From positions 310,001-374,000 of the forward strand of contig JABYQQ010000025.1 in the NCBI GenBank assembly GCA_022605405.1: a stretch of 64,000 bases of DNA. The letters are read 5' to 3'. The position numbers and the translations under genes are program-made. The notes under the pieces were generated by a model. The model searched no databases and was not told the origin of the DNA. It saw only the letters and a program-made list of their open reading frames with translations. Source of the DNA: Earliella scabrosa. Its lineage: Eukaryota > Basidiomycota > Agaricomycetes > Polyporales > Polyporaceae. This document shows positions 21,182 through 33,133 of the stretch, piece after piece (the stretch's first letter is position 1; the number at the start of each line of letters is the position of its first letter).

Positions 21182-23085
21182 ATGCCGGAAGTATCACAGT
21201 CTGAGGCATCAGGAGCCCACACGAGGTCAAGTACTACAGTGCGGCGGCTAGAGAAGTTACCACCTGGCCCTGCCAAATTTGTTCGAATAGTCAAGACGGT
21301 CTTTGGTAGTTCTGAAACGGCAGGCCTGGAAGATAGATGCAAGGAGCTGTACGCCGGTGCCACGCTGTACGGTGGGTATGAGTAGCATTGCTAATTCTGT
21401 GGACGTCTTCCTTGCTCACAAGAAGATAGGCTCTGATATCACCACGTACCGCGAGTCAAATCATCGGATCATTGTTCTGAACTCCTACGAGGTCATCAAC
21501 ACGCTGCTAAATGAGAACGCGATACGATACTCGAACAAGCCGCTAGGGGACTTCGCAGTGAAGTTCGTTATATAATCAGGCGGGATCGTGAGGGTTGGCT
21601 GATAAATCTTAGATCGAACCTGACGACGATGCTTCCATTCATGAACCCTGGCCCAGAGTTCGACACCGCACATCATCAGTTCGCCCTCGGGCTCGGGTCG
21701 TCCATAGTGCCTCGACATTATCGAGACTGTGAAGAAGCCTCGCGACAGCTCCTTCGCACACTCTCTGCAGATCTGGGATGCGAGAGTCTTAACAAGAACA
21801 TCCAGAGGTATGCTACACGTTACCCCAGAAATACCCTGTCTCTAATCCCAGTATGCACAGCTCACTCACTCACTTTCTGTTGAAAGTGTCGACAGGATGC
21901 GTCAAGCGACCACGGGAGTCAATCCTCGCCCAGATCGACTACTTGCTGAGGCTCTCCGGGAACCTCACAGTCGACAGGATCTTCTTGCCAGCCCCAACAC
22001 CAAAGTCCGAGTCAGTTGAGAAGATCACAGGATGGTGGAAAGAACATCTCCGAGACACGGGAGACGCGTCGATGGAGATCATGCGGGAATTCATGACTGC
22101 AACCCGCATTGTGTCAGTCATGTCGACAGCGTACGAGGAACAGGGATCCCAGACCGAGGGCGATAGTCAGTTACGCATGATCGCGCCGACAATGTGCACA
22201 GGTACGTCCCCATAGAATGCGCTCGCATGTCGCCCATCTGAGACGTTTGCAGCTGGTCTTCTGGCCGTACGTTCCCTTGCCGCTCCGTATGAGTCGCGAT
22301 CTCCATATATGTTGACTTCTCTCAAAGATGCAGTCTGCAGTGTCGACGTTCTTGCTCGCGATGGCCAAGAACATCTCCATCCAAAGATATGCGCAAGGAC
22401 AGATCAACCGAAAACTCGGTGGGCGGCTCCCCACCATCACAGACCGCCCTCGCCTCCCGTACGTCAATGCGATTTTGTACGAGGTTTTGCGCTGGTTACC
22501 GATCAACCCGATCGGTTCGTGCCGCGACACATCTCCTCTCGAAGCTCAATCTGACCTATATCGCTAGTCAGCTAGTCACGCGAGAACTCCTCGAGGACGA
22601 TCATCACAAGAACTACCTCCTTCCCAAGGGATCCACAGTCGTTGCGAATGTGTGGGCGATCACGCGCGACGAGAACATCTACCCCAACCCCGAGTCGTTC
22701 CTTCCGGAGCGCTTCCTAGAAGAGGATGCAATGTCGCTCCGCAATGACATCCTGTTCCCGACGAGCTACGCGTTCGGATTTGGGAAGCGCATGTGTCCAG
22801 GGAGACATCTAGCCGAGGGACTGCTGTTCAGCCATTTCGCGCACATCCTTGCCGTGTTCAACATCGACCGTCCACGACGCGAGCCACCTGCGGGTGTGAA
22901 CAGCAGGGCGCATGTTAAGACGAACCCCTTCGCCTGGTGAGTACCTTCGCGCGAGCAATGGAACGTGTGGAGATTGATATGTTTTGATCTGTAGTCGCTT
23001 GGCTGAGGTAAAGGTGCATATTTCGCCGCGGAAAACCGATGCTGCTGCTGCTCTGTCCAACGGAGAGTTCCCGTATGACGACTAG
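21182..23085 (+). pseudogene. Cytochrome P450, probably decaying
   Basis: A P450 monooxygenase homologue. A proline-rich hinge (LPPGP), an ExxR helix K (EVLR), a PERF segment (ESFLPERFLEED) and the heme-binding loop FGFGKRMCPGRHLAE with the cysteine ligand are all present. The last exon, after the intron near 22938, ends at TAG 23083-23085. Three oddities: no N-terminal membrane anchor is visible before PPGP; the exon pair flanking 21560-21612 cannot be joined in frame with GT-AG sites; and helix I, canonically AGx(D/E)T, reads AGLLAM after splicing, so the acid-alcohol pair for oxygen activation is absent. I therefore call it a probable pseudogene, but a missed exon could explain the first two points. 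Substrate unknown. Confidence 0.65.
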
Positions 23086-23406
23086 AGGACCGCACGTGTA
23101 GGTGACACGGAGAGAGCTTCTGCAACGCTTCGACATACTGCATCATGTATTGGTGCCGGCTTCCAGTACTCAGTCCTCGAGATACATCAATCGGTCCTCT
23201 ATTTTCCAGGCGCACCCACGAGATATGAGTACGTATATAGAGACAGCGCATCTACTCGTACAAACCGAACACAGAAGAAGGATCCTGTTAAAGCATGAGT
23301 GCAGAGCAGAGCAAGACGACACAGATCACAGCAAGACAGCGCAAGAAGCAAGAAACATCGTCCTCGCAAACACGCGGTATGAAAGACGCACATATGGCAC
23401 TACCGC
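23086..23406. other. Convergent 3' region
   Basis: Nothing recognised between the P450 and the F-box/LRR gene ends. Confidence 0.5.
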
Positions 23407-25060
23407 TCAGGCTGGCCCGAGGTATATATCCTGGATGCCCAGAGAGCGGTCATTGCAACTCAGCCCCTCGGCGCGCACCAACTCGCGCCCGACGTGCGCT
23501 TCGAGCTCCTTCACGTTCAGCTCCACGTTCACGGTCGAATCCGCAGCCGATGCAGTGTGTGCGTCCCCACGAGATATCGACCAGTAGCGCGGCCTGCAGC
23601 CCATGATATCGAGAGATATGTGCTTCAGATGGGGAGCGGCGGATGCGATTCGCCGTGCGACGGCCTCGTGATCGTCTTGTGCGAATGCGGCCAAGACTTC
23701 CGGAAAGCCGTTGGGGCGTACGTACTTCGATTCCTCCTCTTCCACAGGCTCTGCGAACGTATGCAGACGTAGGATGAAGAAAGAGACGGATAGCGTGGAC
23801 ACAAGAGCTACAATCCCGTCCTGACGAGGGGTCAGTAACTCAAAAGGTGCGAAAGGCAAAGTCAGCACTCACGATCAGCGCAGCGCCGTTGCCATCCAGG
23901 TATTTGAGTGACATGTCGAGGACGAGATGGGTGATCTTCGACGCCTCGGGTATAGCGAGCAACTCGGGGAGCTTCGCTACCTCAAACTTCTGACAGACGT
24001 AGTAGCCCGTGTGCACCAGGAGGCGGCTGGGCGATGTGTCGGCGACCAACGTACGGAGCTGCCTCAACGTACAGTCCAGCGAGGACACGTAGTCTACGTC
24101 AACTCGCTTCATGGCGCGTTGAATCCCCAATGCGTACAGTGCGCTGAGACAGCCGCAGATGTGTTCGAGGGCGTCCCATGACTCGTGGTGTTGTTGGTTC
24201 GCCGTACGCAGGGGGTCGGCGCTGTTGTCAGGCGCTGACATGGCACTAAGCTCGAGGTATCTGAGATTGGGGAACACTCGACGGAGGAAGGCCGTGTCGA
24301 GGCCACGGAAGGAGCGGAGCGCGAGCGCCCGCATGCTGGGGTATTGCGTGGTGGTCGTGTCGCGGAGGTGGACGTACCATGCGCTAAGCTTCTCGAGCGT
24401 TGTATGGTGCGGCGCAATGCTCGCCTTGCCTAGCAGGGGGTCTATCCACGGGAGTCCAAGCATGTCGAGCTCCTCGTCATAGCAGTGGACGTCAATCTCG
24501 ACGAGGCGAGACTTGATCTGATCGATAAGGACTAGCGTGCGGATGCCTACGCCAGCGCACTGCAGGCGGTGGAGGTTTGGAAGCCGGATGATCGCCTTCA
24601 TGAGGTCCACGCAGCGCTCGAAGAGGACATCGCAACTGTCAATGCTGAGATCGTTCAGATTCTTCGTCTTCCGCAGCACTTGCGCCAGCAGCTGCATACC
24701 CTCGGTCGGCTTCCTTGCCTGGGGCGGCCAGGCGCCGCTTCCCATGTCATCCTCGTCGTCCGTGTTTTCTTCTGCTCCATAGACGACGTCGCCTTCGAGT
24801 GTGATGTTGAAGTAGAATCTACGCAGGTGGGGAGCGCGAGTGGGGGGATCGGCGAGGATGAAGCGGCAGAAGGATTCGAGTCGTTTCTTCGTCTTCACTG
24901 TTACGCCTGAGCGCAAGAGTGGTACGATTCCTCCCTTACGAAGTGCTTTGCACACCCGCATCATCCGCGAGATATCCGCCTGGGGAAGATAATCAAACAG
25001 CGCCAGGAGATTGTCAAGGCCTAATAGGCCTTCTGACGAGTGGGTTTCCGAGTGTAGCAT
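23407..25060 (-). CDS. F-box / leucine-rich-repeat-like protein
   Basis: Exon 1 is 23873-25060 and exon 2 is 23407-23820, joined by a 52-nt intron, giving 533 aa. The N-terminus (about residues 9-45) is F-box-like (LLGLDNLLALFDYLPQADIS, MRVCKALR). The middle and C-terminus have irregular leucine-rich repeats (LNDLSIDSC, LHRLQC, LRYLELS, ITHLVLDMSLKYL), matching the common basidiomycete F-box/LRR layout, in which the protein would act as substrate receptor of an SCF ubiquitin ligase. An acidic insert (ENTDDEDDMG) lies near residue 100. The long ORF upstream starts with TTG, so I use the ATG at 25060. Confidence 0.78.
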
Positions 25061-26486
25061 GACTTGACATATCAAAAGCAAATGAGTAGGAGCAACTATT
25101 GATGTTCAAAATCATTCACGCACCTTGTAAGACCGAAACGACGATAGTTCGTCCAACGCTCGACGTTCAACTCCAGGTCACTGATCGCATCCGGTATTGA
25201 TCCCGAACTTGGCCAAACAGTACTCTATGGGCTCCGGTAGAACTGAATGAAGAACATACGAGTATTGTCAGGAGTCGCAGTGATGCTTTACGTCAAGAAG
25301 TATTGGAACATGAAGATTGAGAACTTGGGGTTGAGTTCGGACTCGGAGCTTTCGGGCCGGCGAGTCCTCACCACGTGGCGGCTCGGTTACCCGAGCGCCT
25401 ACATAACAAACTTCGCTCTCCAGTCAAACCAACGACGTCGTCAGAGTCCGACCACTCGATATTCGTTACTTTGCCCGATTCCACTGAACCAGACTAGAAA
25501 TGGGCTCCGCTTGTCGCAGTTTTGACCACAAAAGCGCCGAAATCCGCCATTCTCGAGGCACCCGGGCCTCCGACTCGGAGGCGGCGATGTGTGTCAACCC
25601 GCTTTTGTAGTACTGATGCATGTTGATGACTAGGACTCTACTACAGCTCTTTGACATTGTGCTGGGGCGCAGCGTACGTGACTGTCGCGGCACTGAAGGC
25701 CCTTGGTCGTTGGTTCCTCCACGGTCTTGCTATGAATGTCGAAGCATAAGGTACGAGGAGATAGAGATAGGCTCTGCCAATGAAGTGAACTTTGCGCCGC
25801 AGATATACCACACACAGTTCGCTGCTCTCATGACCAGGCCTTGAGAACCAGCGGCGCGTCTGTTAATCAGCGCACAAACTTCCCCGCCTCGGCTTCGGCT
25901 TCGGAGAGCGGGCTCAGGCCGCGATGATCAGCAGGTGGGTAGCACCTCTACTCATATTATACACGATTCGGTGCATTTTGCTATACGGAGCACCACTGGT
26001 TCCTCCAGCATGCGTTACGCTACTGCTGTCCGTCGCCCGTTACGTCATGCGCTTACAGTCCCTACGCCACCCACCCGCTTCGCGTTCAACGCCACTTGAA
26101 ACTGATGCACATAATTGGATCTCTGTGTCGCAAGCACGGCAAATGTGCGGCTTTCATGGGACTGTCGAGTCTGGGAGCAGATGCGTTGTCAATTCGATTG
26201 CCAGTGGATTTCCCCGTAGGAGTATGGGCATCACGGCCTTACGCCGCCATGAGCGGACTGAGTCCGTTTCAGCTCAGCGCGAATTGTAGGTATGGGATGC
26301 ACTCTCTCATTGATTCTGAAGTGGTGTCTCAATCCAGCGCCGCGTCCGGTTGAAGGGTACAAAAGGATGCACCTGTCGCAGGTCGAGCCCTCGAGCCACT
26401 CTCCCGCTCTCAAGCAGCAATCGACACAACCAAGCCCCATCCACATTCCGGCACGCCTCACCTTCCTGCTCATAGTCATATTCGCA
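25061..26486. other. Intergenic, no supported gene
   Basis: Short frames only. The right 200 nt should hold the promoter of the isochorismatase-like gene. Confidence 0.5.
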
Positions 26487-27251
26487 ATGTCGTTCAAGTA
26501 CGAGCGCCTCGATAAGACCAACGCGGTCCTTCTCGTCGTCGACCACCAGGAAGGCCTCTTCCAGCTTGCGCGCGACAAGACGCCCGCCGACACGAAGAGA
26601 AACATCCTCGCGCACGCTGCACTGGGCAAGATCTTCGGGCTCCCGACCATCCTCACTACCAGCGCTGAGACGGGCCCGAACGGACCCCTCCCTGCCGAAG
26701 TCATCGCGATGCACTCTGACGCCCCGTTCATCAAACGCAATGGCGAGGTGAACGCGTGGGACAACGAGGACTTCAGGAAGGCGGTGGAGGCGACGGGCAA
26801 GAAACAGGTGATCATCGGCGGGATCACGACCGACGTATGTCCGCTCAGAGTTCTGTCAAGTATCGCCGGGATGCTGATTGTGCGTTGGAAGGTGTGCACC
26901 TCGTTCCTGGCGCTCTCGCTCGTGGAAGCGGGGTACAGCGTCTTTGCGAACAGCGATGCGTCGGGCACGTTCGATGTGAAGACTGCGAGCGAGGCCAACG
27001 ACCGGATGCGCGCGGCGGGCGTGCACGTCCTGTCCATGTTCGCGGTTGCGTGCGAGCTCATGCGCGACTGGCGCAACTCACCGGGCGCGAGGGAGATGCT
27101 GCCGTTCTTCGATACGTGAGTGATAGACAACGCCCTTGCTTGGGACATTGAGCTTATTAGGCACTCTCTGTCCAGCTATCTACCGGAATATGGATACCTG
27201 GCCCGAGCGCATGATGCTGCTGTGGCGAACGGCACTCCGTCTGGACTGTAA
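26487..27251 (+). CDS. Isochorismatase-family hydrolase (YcaC-like)
   Basis: Exons 26487-26834, 26892-27115 and 27176-27251 give 215 aa in frame. The alpha/beta cysteine-hydrolase core is clear: LLVVDHQEG with the catalytic Asp at residue 19, a lysine at 83 (FIKRNGEVNAW), and GGITTDVC with the nucleophile cysteine at 118. The central splice (D|VC) is needed to restore this motif. NSDASGTFD and LMRDWRNSPGA follow, as in YcaC-like proteins. These enzymes hydrolyse small amide or ester substrates, and the actual substrate here is unknown. It is a cytosolic single gene with no operon-like neighbours. Confidence 0.9.
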
Positions 27252-28415
27252 CGTAGGATGTTGTATCTGGCACGGTCGGGCCATAAGGATGGTTCCTAGA
27301 TATGCTTAGTGAACGTTCAACCGTGGTAACGTCAGCGTCGGCATTTTCCGTTTCGGGCAAGCCGAACATGCCATGCCGTTCACAGGCGCGCTGTTCGAAT
27401 TCGCTTTCGACCATCATCAATATCGTCCGTGACTCTACTCGTATGCCATAACGACGGACTCCACAGTTTAAAAACGAACACAGCATAGCCAAGAGCTGTT
27501 TAGGATGGTGAGGAAGTATGAGCGGAGTAAGTATTCCGGTGGAGATCCTTGAAACACCCTAGGATGCAACTATCTATATGCGTTTCGTCCATGTATCATC
27601 TTATAGATATGCCAACATGGCTGAACTACTCAACCAGACAGGTTCCTGGCACTGGACAGTGTGCAGATAAGTACTTACTTATCATCGGCACACCCACTGT
27701 CCCCGACGTGTGCCAAGCCAAGCTTCAGGCCAAGCCTACGGTGAAGCAGCTTTGCTATGATGGAGATCTGACTAGTCTATCTGTCTTCTTCAACTTCAAG
27801 GATTACCCTCGATCTCGGGCCTTGGTCCGCGCACATTCGAATGTAGTCGAAGATATCTTGTCAGACCCACATTCAGGACATGTAAGCATCTCTATGCTAT
27901 CATCACTTGCCATTCTATCCTTCTAATCGTTCGTCCTACCAGTAACCATGGCAAGTCAACGTCTTCCCAAGACCTTCGGCGTCTGTTCATCCCATGTGAT
28001 GAGTCAATCGGGTATTGCTCGTTGCGGCTCTAGTGCCTCGTGTCATGCGACTCATACTTCCAAGAAGTCCCATGCCGTAGCAGGTCTGCTGAGAGGTACA
28101 TGAGAACTTGAAGCTTAGATGTCGATCGACTTCTGCCCGCAGTGCGCACATATGTACCCTGACAAGGCCGAGCACATTGTATCCCAGGACCCAAGTGAGT
28201 ATACATGCTAAGTTGTCGATCTTGATGATGGTGGCTGATGTACCTTACTCCCTCTACATATCTAGAGATCCAGCCCAGTCGGCCATCTTTTAGGCTGTAG
28301 CATCGATCCCATCAGCGAAAGTAGAAGTCCTAATGAGAAGACGCGGCATTCTGATCCGGCACTAATTACGGGTCTCTCGCACAAAGGTGCCCTGCGGAAG
28401 TCTTGGGCACAGCAT
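27252..28415. other. Intergenic, one weak ORF
   Basis: A plus-strand frame at about 27605-27879 ends at a plausible donor (HSGH|GTAAGC), but I find no in-frame acceptor, domain or paralogue. I leave it uncalled. Confidence 0.4.
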
Positions 28416-28423
28416 TATATATA
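28416..28423 (+). promoter_or_regulatory. TATA box of the TAP-like hydrolase gene
   Basis: TATATATA lies 79 nt before the start codon. Confidence 0.5.
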
Positions 28424-28501
28424 CGACGGCCCTCTGCAAGCCGTTTAGCGTTGAGATCGAGCACTTCGGACGGCGCACTAACCCACGCTCCTTTCGTCAC
28501 C

Positions 28502-31002
28502 ATGTCCAGATTCAGTCTCCTCGGAATCGCGTGCGCGTCGGCGATACTCTTCGGCTCTGCAGCAGGGCAAGAGGGGATCCCCGATGTTGAGGCAAGTGAC
28601 GTACCGTCGGATTCTCCTCGAAGTAGACCACTGAATGACGGTGAAATAGGCAAGCGCGGGGAGGATAGGCTGGCCGTGGCCTCTTCCTTCGAAGATCAAG
28701 TGGGGTTCGTGCCCGGACTTTGTCACAGACCGCTCGTTCCAGTGCGGCTTCCTCGAGGTGCCCATGGATTACAACGACAAGCGTGCTGGGAAAGGGCGCC
28801 TTGCCGTCATCAAGGCGAAGGCGAAGGGCAGGCGTCGCGGAACCCTCTACATGAATCCTGGTGCGTGATCGTGTCAACGCGCACGTCATATTGTCTACAC
28901 CTCGAGGCTCACTGCCCGCTTCGGCAGGAGGACCAGGAGGCTCGGGCCTGGAGGGCATGGGCCTCATCGCCCCTTTGCTCTACGACCTCACTGGTGGCGA
29001 GTACGACCTCGTTTCATGGGATCCGCGCGGCGTCGGCTCGCTCACCATGTAAGCTCGCTCCCAACTCCTCCCCTCGCGCACGGGAAGATGAGCTGAATCG
29101 ATCATCGCTCCTCACAGCCCGAGTCAGGTCGATTGCTTCAACGGGGCGGACGACTTCAACACGTTCTTCAACAACACAATCGAGCTCACCGGCATCGAGA
29201 TGACAGGCACCTTCCGGGACCAGCGCGACCTCGACGCGCTCTATGCGCAGGCGGACATTATGCAGCAGAAATATCTCGAGGTCGGGAAGCGCTGCCAGAA
29301 GCAGCCGAACGGCGAGCACCTAAGGTACATGGGTACCGCGGCGGCTGCGCGCGACCTTGCTGCGCTCGCAGACGCGATCGATGGTCCTGGCAGTCTTGTG
29401 AACTACTTCGGTGTCTCGTATGGGACTATGCTCGGCGCGTGGTTCGTCAACAGTGCGTGCGCTCCACATTGAGGCGTGATCAGTAGCTAATCGACATCCT
29501 CCATAGTGTTCCCTAACGTGAGCACATCCGCGTACTCTCATGTAAGGATGCTCAAGTCTTGACCTCGCCGGCTAGCGCGTGGGCAAGATCCTACTCGACG
29601 CAGTTATCGATGCAACCGTATTCGACAAGATCGAGTTCTCTCTTGTACGTCGCCTCCAGGGCTTGTGACTCGATCACTCACTTGCTGACCATCTTCTCCA
29701 TAGGGCTGGTCGACGCAACTCACAGACGCGGACAGGGCCTATGAAGGGCTTGTCACGGCCTGCGCGCTCGCGGGACCCGAGCACTGCGCGATTGCGAAGG
29801 AGGGCGACACGGTTGCGGACGTTCACGCGACCATCCAGAACCTCATCCAGGTCGCGCACGACAAGACCCTCGCGGATTCCTCCTATCCGATCAAGTCTGG
29901 TACTATCAGAAGTGAGCCCTGGCAGTCCCCATTTGCCAGGAGCGTGACGCTTACTGTTCGTGCGGAACAGCGACAATGCGCTCGATCGTGTACTGGCCTG
30001 ACCAGTGGCGCATGGCGACCAACGATATCCTGGCCCCGCTCATCGCGACCGTCAACGCCCAGCAGGAGGTGAAGGCAGACACCCTTGCTCGGCTCCGCAC
30101 CTTCGCGGCGGAGCAACCCCATCTCGGACCGTAAGTGCGGGCAAGTAGGGCACAGGTGACCATTCACTCACGATCATTGTGCGTTCAGCTTCGTCAAGCG
30201 TCAAGACGCGCCAGAGCCTCTCCCGTACCCGCCGTGGTCGACGCACTCGATCATGTGCGGAGACAACCGCGACCCTGCGCCTAGCACGACCATGAAGGAC
30301 GTCTTCGACAACGTCGTCCGCGCCGCACGCGAGATTACCCACATGTGTATGTTCTCGACACCAATGATGTCGCTGGTACCATGCTGATGCGGGAGAACGT
30401 CTCCCATGGTAGTCGGCGCACAGTGGCCGCTCGCGCCATACTACTGTTCGTTCTGGCCCGACCGCGCCGTAGAGCGCTACACGGGTCCATGGAACAAGAA
30501 GCTCGCGAACCCGATCTTGGTCACAGGCAACACCGTGAGTGCTTCGCGCTATGTGCTTTTCAGGAGTACGCTGACGCGAGTGGTGTGCGCGCGTTCCCCG
30601 GGGCAGTACGATCCTGTGACACCGTTCTGGCAGGCGAAGTCGCTCGCTCGTAACTTCGGCGACCAGGCTGCGTTGGTCCGGATGAACGGCTTCGGGGTAA
30701 GTTGCGCTCCGCCATCTCGCTGCTACGGGATCGATCTCATGTACCAACGATTCAGCACTCTCTCTTGACCGCGCCGTCGAAATGCATCAGCAAGGTCTCC
30801 CGCGCGTACTTCCTGCAGGGCGTGGTGAGCTACCTCTCCGTAATTGCACCGATTAATGGCATGCGCTGAGCTCGTATTCTTACAGCTCCCCGTGGCCGAC
30901 GAGACGGTATGCGAGGTCGACGAGACGTTCGAGATCTACCCGGGCGTGACGACGAAGATGGTACTCGACAACATGCCTAAGTGCGGGCTCAAGTGGGACT
31001 GA
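28502..31002 (+). CDS. Secreted S33 tripeptidyl aminopeptidase-like alpha/beta hydrolase
   Basis: A multi-exon gene. The start at 28502 gives a signal peptide (hydrophobic stretch LLGIACASAILFGSAAG). A GC-AG intron (GAG|GCAAGT) is needed to reach IKWGSCPDF and FQCGFLEVPMDY. Further splicing gives the oxyanion region NPGGPGGSG, WDPRGVG, the nucleophile elbow YFGVSYGTMLG and, in the C-terminal TAP-like region, RMNGFGHS, whose histidine fits the catalytic base. The final exon ends LKWD before TGA at 31000-31002. The family cleaves peptides or esters, usually outside the cell in fungi. Internal exon borders between 29040 and 30900 were checked only at the motif level, so frame integrity is likely but not fully proven. 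Confidence 0.85.
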
Positions 31003-31536
31003 GCTGTCCCGGCCTCGCACTCGTGGTGAGCTTGAGGGCATATCGGCCGAACACGGCGGAAGCGTATATTACCCAGTAATCACCAGGCGAAGGAAGCCCT
31101 GTCTCTGCCTGCGTCTCTAGACACATTCCTTACATGTACATGTCTCACGCGCACGCGTGATCAACAGCATTGTGGACCATGTCCAAGGCAATTCAGCCGG
31201 ATCTAAGCGACATAAAACCAAGTGTGGCTGTGGCGAAGTAGGAGCGTCGCTCGCGTAGAAGGGAAAAGATAAGCGTTGTGGGGTTTGGTACGATAACCGG
31301 GACCAAAGCGAATAGCAAGGCATAGTATGAGCGATCTAGTGTGCATCCGTAGCTCGGTACTGCGGTCGGAGTAGGTGTGTATGAATGTGAACATAATGAG
31401 TGGAAGTAACGTGTTGTGGTGAGGATTAAGGGGCAAGAAGCCTGGATATGATAGAAGTTCTGGACACAAGCCATGAGCGCGCCTACTAGCAACGGACAGT
31501 AAGAGCACGCACCAACAGATGGCATAGTCTTAGAGA
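31003..31536. other. Convergent 3' region
   Basis: No gene seen between the hydrolase and the F-box-like gene. Confidence 0.5.
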
Positions 31537-32536
31537 CTACGTCTTGAGGGACGCTAGCCAATCCTCGAAGACGAGCGCGAGGAAGTCGGGCCGCCCGTCT
31601 CGCAAAGCGGACTTCATCGTGAGGGTAAGCATGTGGCGCTTGACTTTGTATGACATCGAGTCCTCCTCGTCCTCGAGGAACATCGACAGCCCTCCGCGCT
31701 CCTCCGCGCAGCACACGACCTCGACCGTCTCCAGCTTCGAGTCCGCTGGCGTGTCCACCACGCGACCGAGCGCGTGCAGTGCCGTCTCCGCGCAGCGCAG
31801 GTACCTGCGGATCTGCTGGATGCACGCCGCGCGGCACAGGAGCGACTCGAACTCGGAGTCGAAGAGGAATGTGTCGACGCTGACGAAATGCGCGAGCCGC
31901 GGAGCACACAGGAGGTAGCTCCACTCGACCTTCGCGTGCGAGGGCCCGAGCCAGAGCGCCTCGACGGACTTCGGGACGCACAGCGGGCTCCACGCGCCTT
32001 GCGGCAGGTCGATGAGCGCCAGGGTGCGGAGCGACTTGCACCGCTGGAGGATCCTGCAGAGGTCGCCCTGAGGCCATTGGGACGTCCTGCTTAGGGCGGT
32101 TTTCTCTTTGCCATAGGATGCATTAGAGGTGGCCGGTCCCATCCACAGGTTGCGCACGAAGAGGGCGGGAGAAGGGGTTACTGCAACGTCCTTCGCTGGG
32201 ACCTCACGTACGGTGAGTGCCTCGGCGAACTGCTGGATATCTGTGGACGTCGAGAGGACCACCGTTGTGTAGAGTAGCGGCAGAACCCATGCCTGAGCCG
32301 CCCGACATACTCGACACAAGACCGCGCCCACGAAAGGCTCCGAGGCGGCGATCGCGAAAACTGGATGGATTTAGCCGCGCGTGAGGACAAATGACGTGAA
32401 CATCGAGATACAGATCTTACCCTGCGATGTAAGAAGTGAGCGAGTTACGACACTGAAAGCGACCTCACGTACGTACCGTCTGGATGAGCTCGACGGGCAG
32501 AGTGTGTCCCTCCTGGGGAGCCCGAAGTGCCAGCAT
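31537..32536 (-). CDS. F-box-like protein, paralogue 1, with a one-nucleotide exon
   Basis: Exons 32477-32536, 32421 (a single G) and 31537-32360 sum to 885 nt, 294 aa. The N-terminus LPVELIQTVFAIAA matches an F-box-like start, followed by the CRVCRAAQAWVLPLLYTTVV segment typical of basidiomycete F-box-like proteins. The single-nucleotide exon lies between introns of 55 and 60 nt, each with a plausible branch point, and supplies the first base of the valine codon. The neighbouring paralogue has the same arrangement. An alternative donor 4 nt downstream in this copy could also keep the frame, but that option is absent in the paralogue. The function is probably substrate recognition for ubiquitination, by inference only. 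Confidence 0.72.
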
Positions 32537-33133
32537 GGTTGAGAGAGAACCTGTGAACGCCCTGACGACGGACCTAAGCTTCAAAAGAGATCGCGTAAAG
32601 GCCGGGCCCTAGGTAGTGAGGCATCAATGAGCGATGTCTAAGCGAGACCGTTTGGGTTGCTCCCCGCGAGTAACCGGCTTCTTCCGTCAGGGTTGATGGG
32701 GTCCAATATTCGAATCCGCGAGCGGGCAAGGCTAGCGCTACTAGCTGCCTCAGGCGGACCATTATCTATAAGCTTAGAAGCACCAGTAGCAAGAGCGATA
32801 CCAATGTATCGTCCTAACGTAGTATGTACTGAGTACCCAGACCGGAGGGGCGATCGTCGGCGAGTTCTCATTAGACCAGCAAAACTATCAGCCTCAATAT
32901 TAATATCAGACTGGGATGAGAGCTCGTTTATGATCGGGACGTACCTTCAAAACAGCTCATCGACATCTCTGCATCGACGATAAGCATCCGCGCGCGCTCA
33001 TCGGACCAGAACGCAGGTTCTGCGTATAAGTAGTGAATGTAGACACTCACTGACTCGCATCCACAGGTGACCACGAGATCGCGCACCGCCCTACACAGAG
33101 TCCACGAACTCGAGCGCATCCTATGAGTAGCTA
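32537..33133. other. Intergenic, no supported gene
   Basis: Open frames on both strands (32638-32983) have no recognisable domain. Base composition differs somewhat from the flanking exons, so an old mobile-element remnant is possible but unproven. Confidence 0.4.

Noticed and set aside
32638..32983. Possible mobile-element remnant with frames on both strands
   Set aside because: No terminal repeats, target-site duplication or element-protein motif could be seen.
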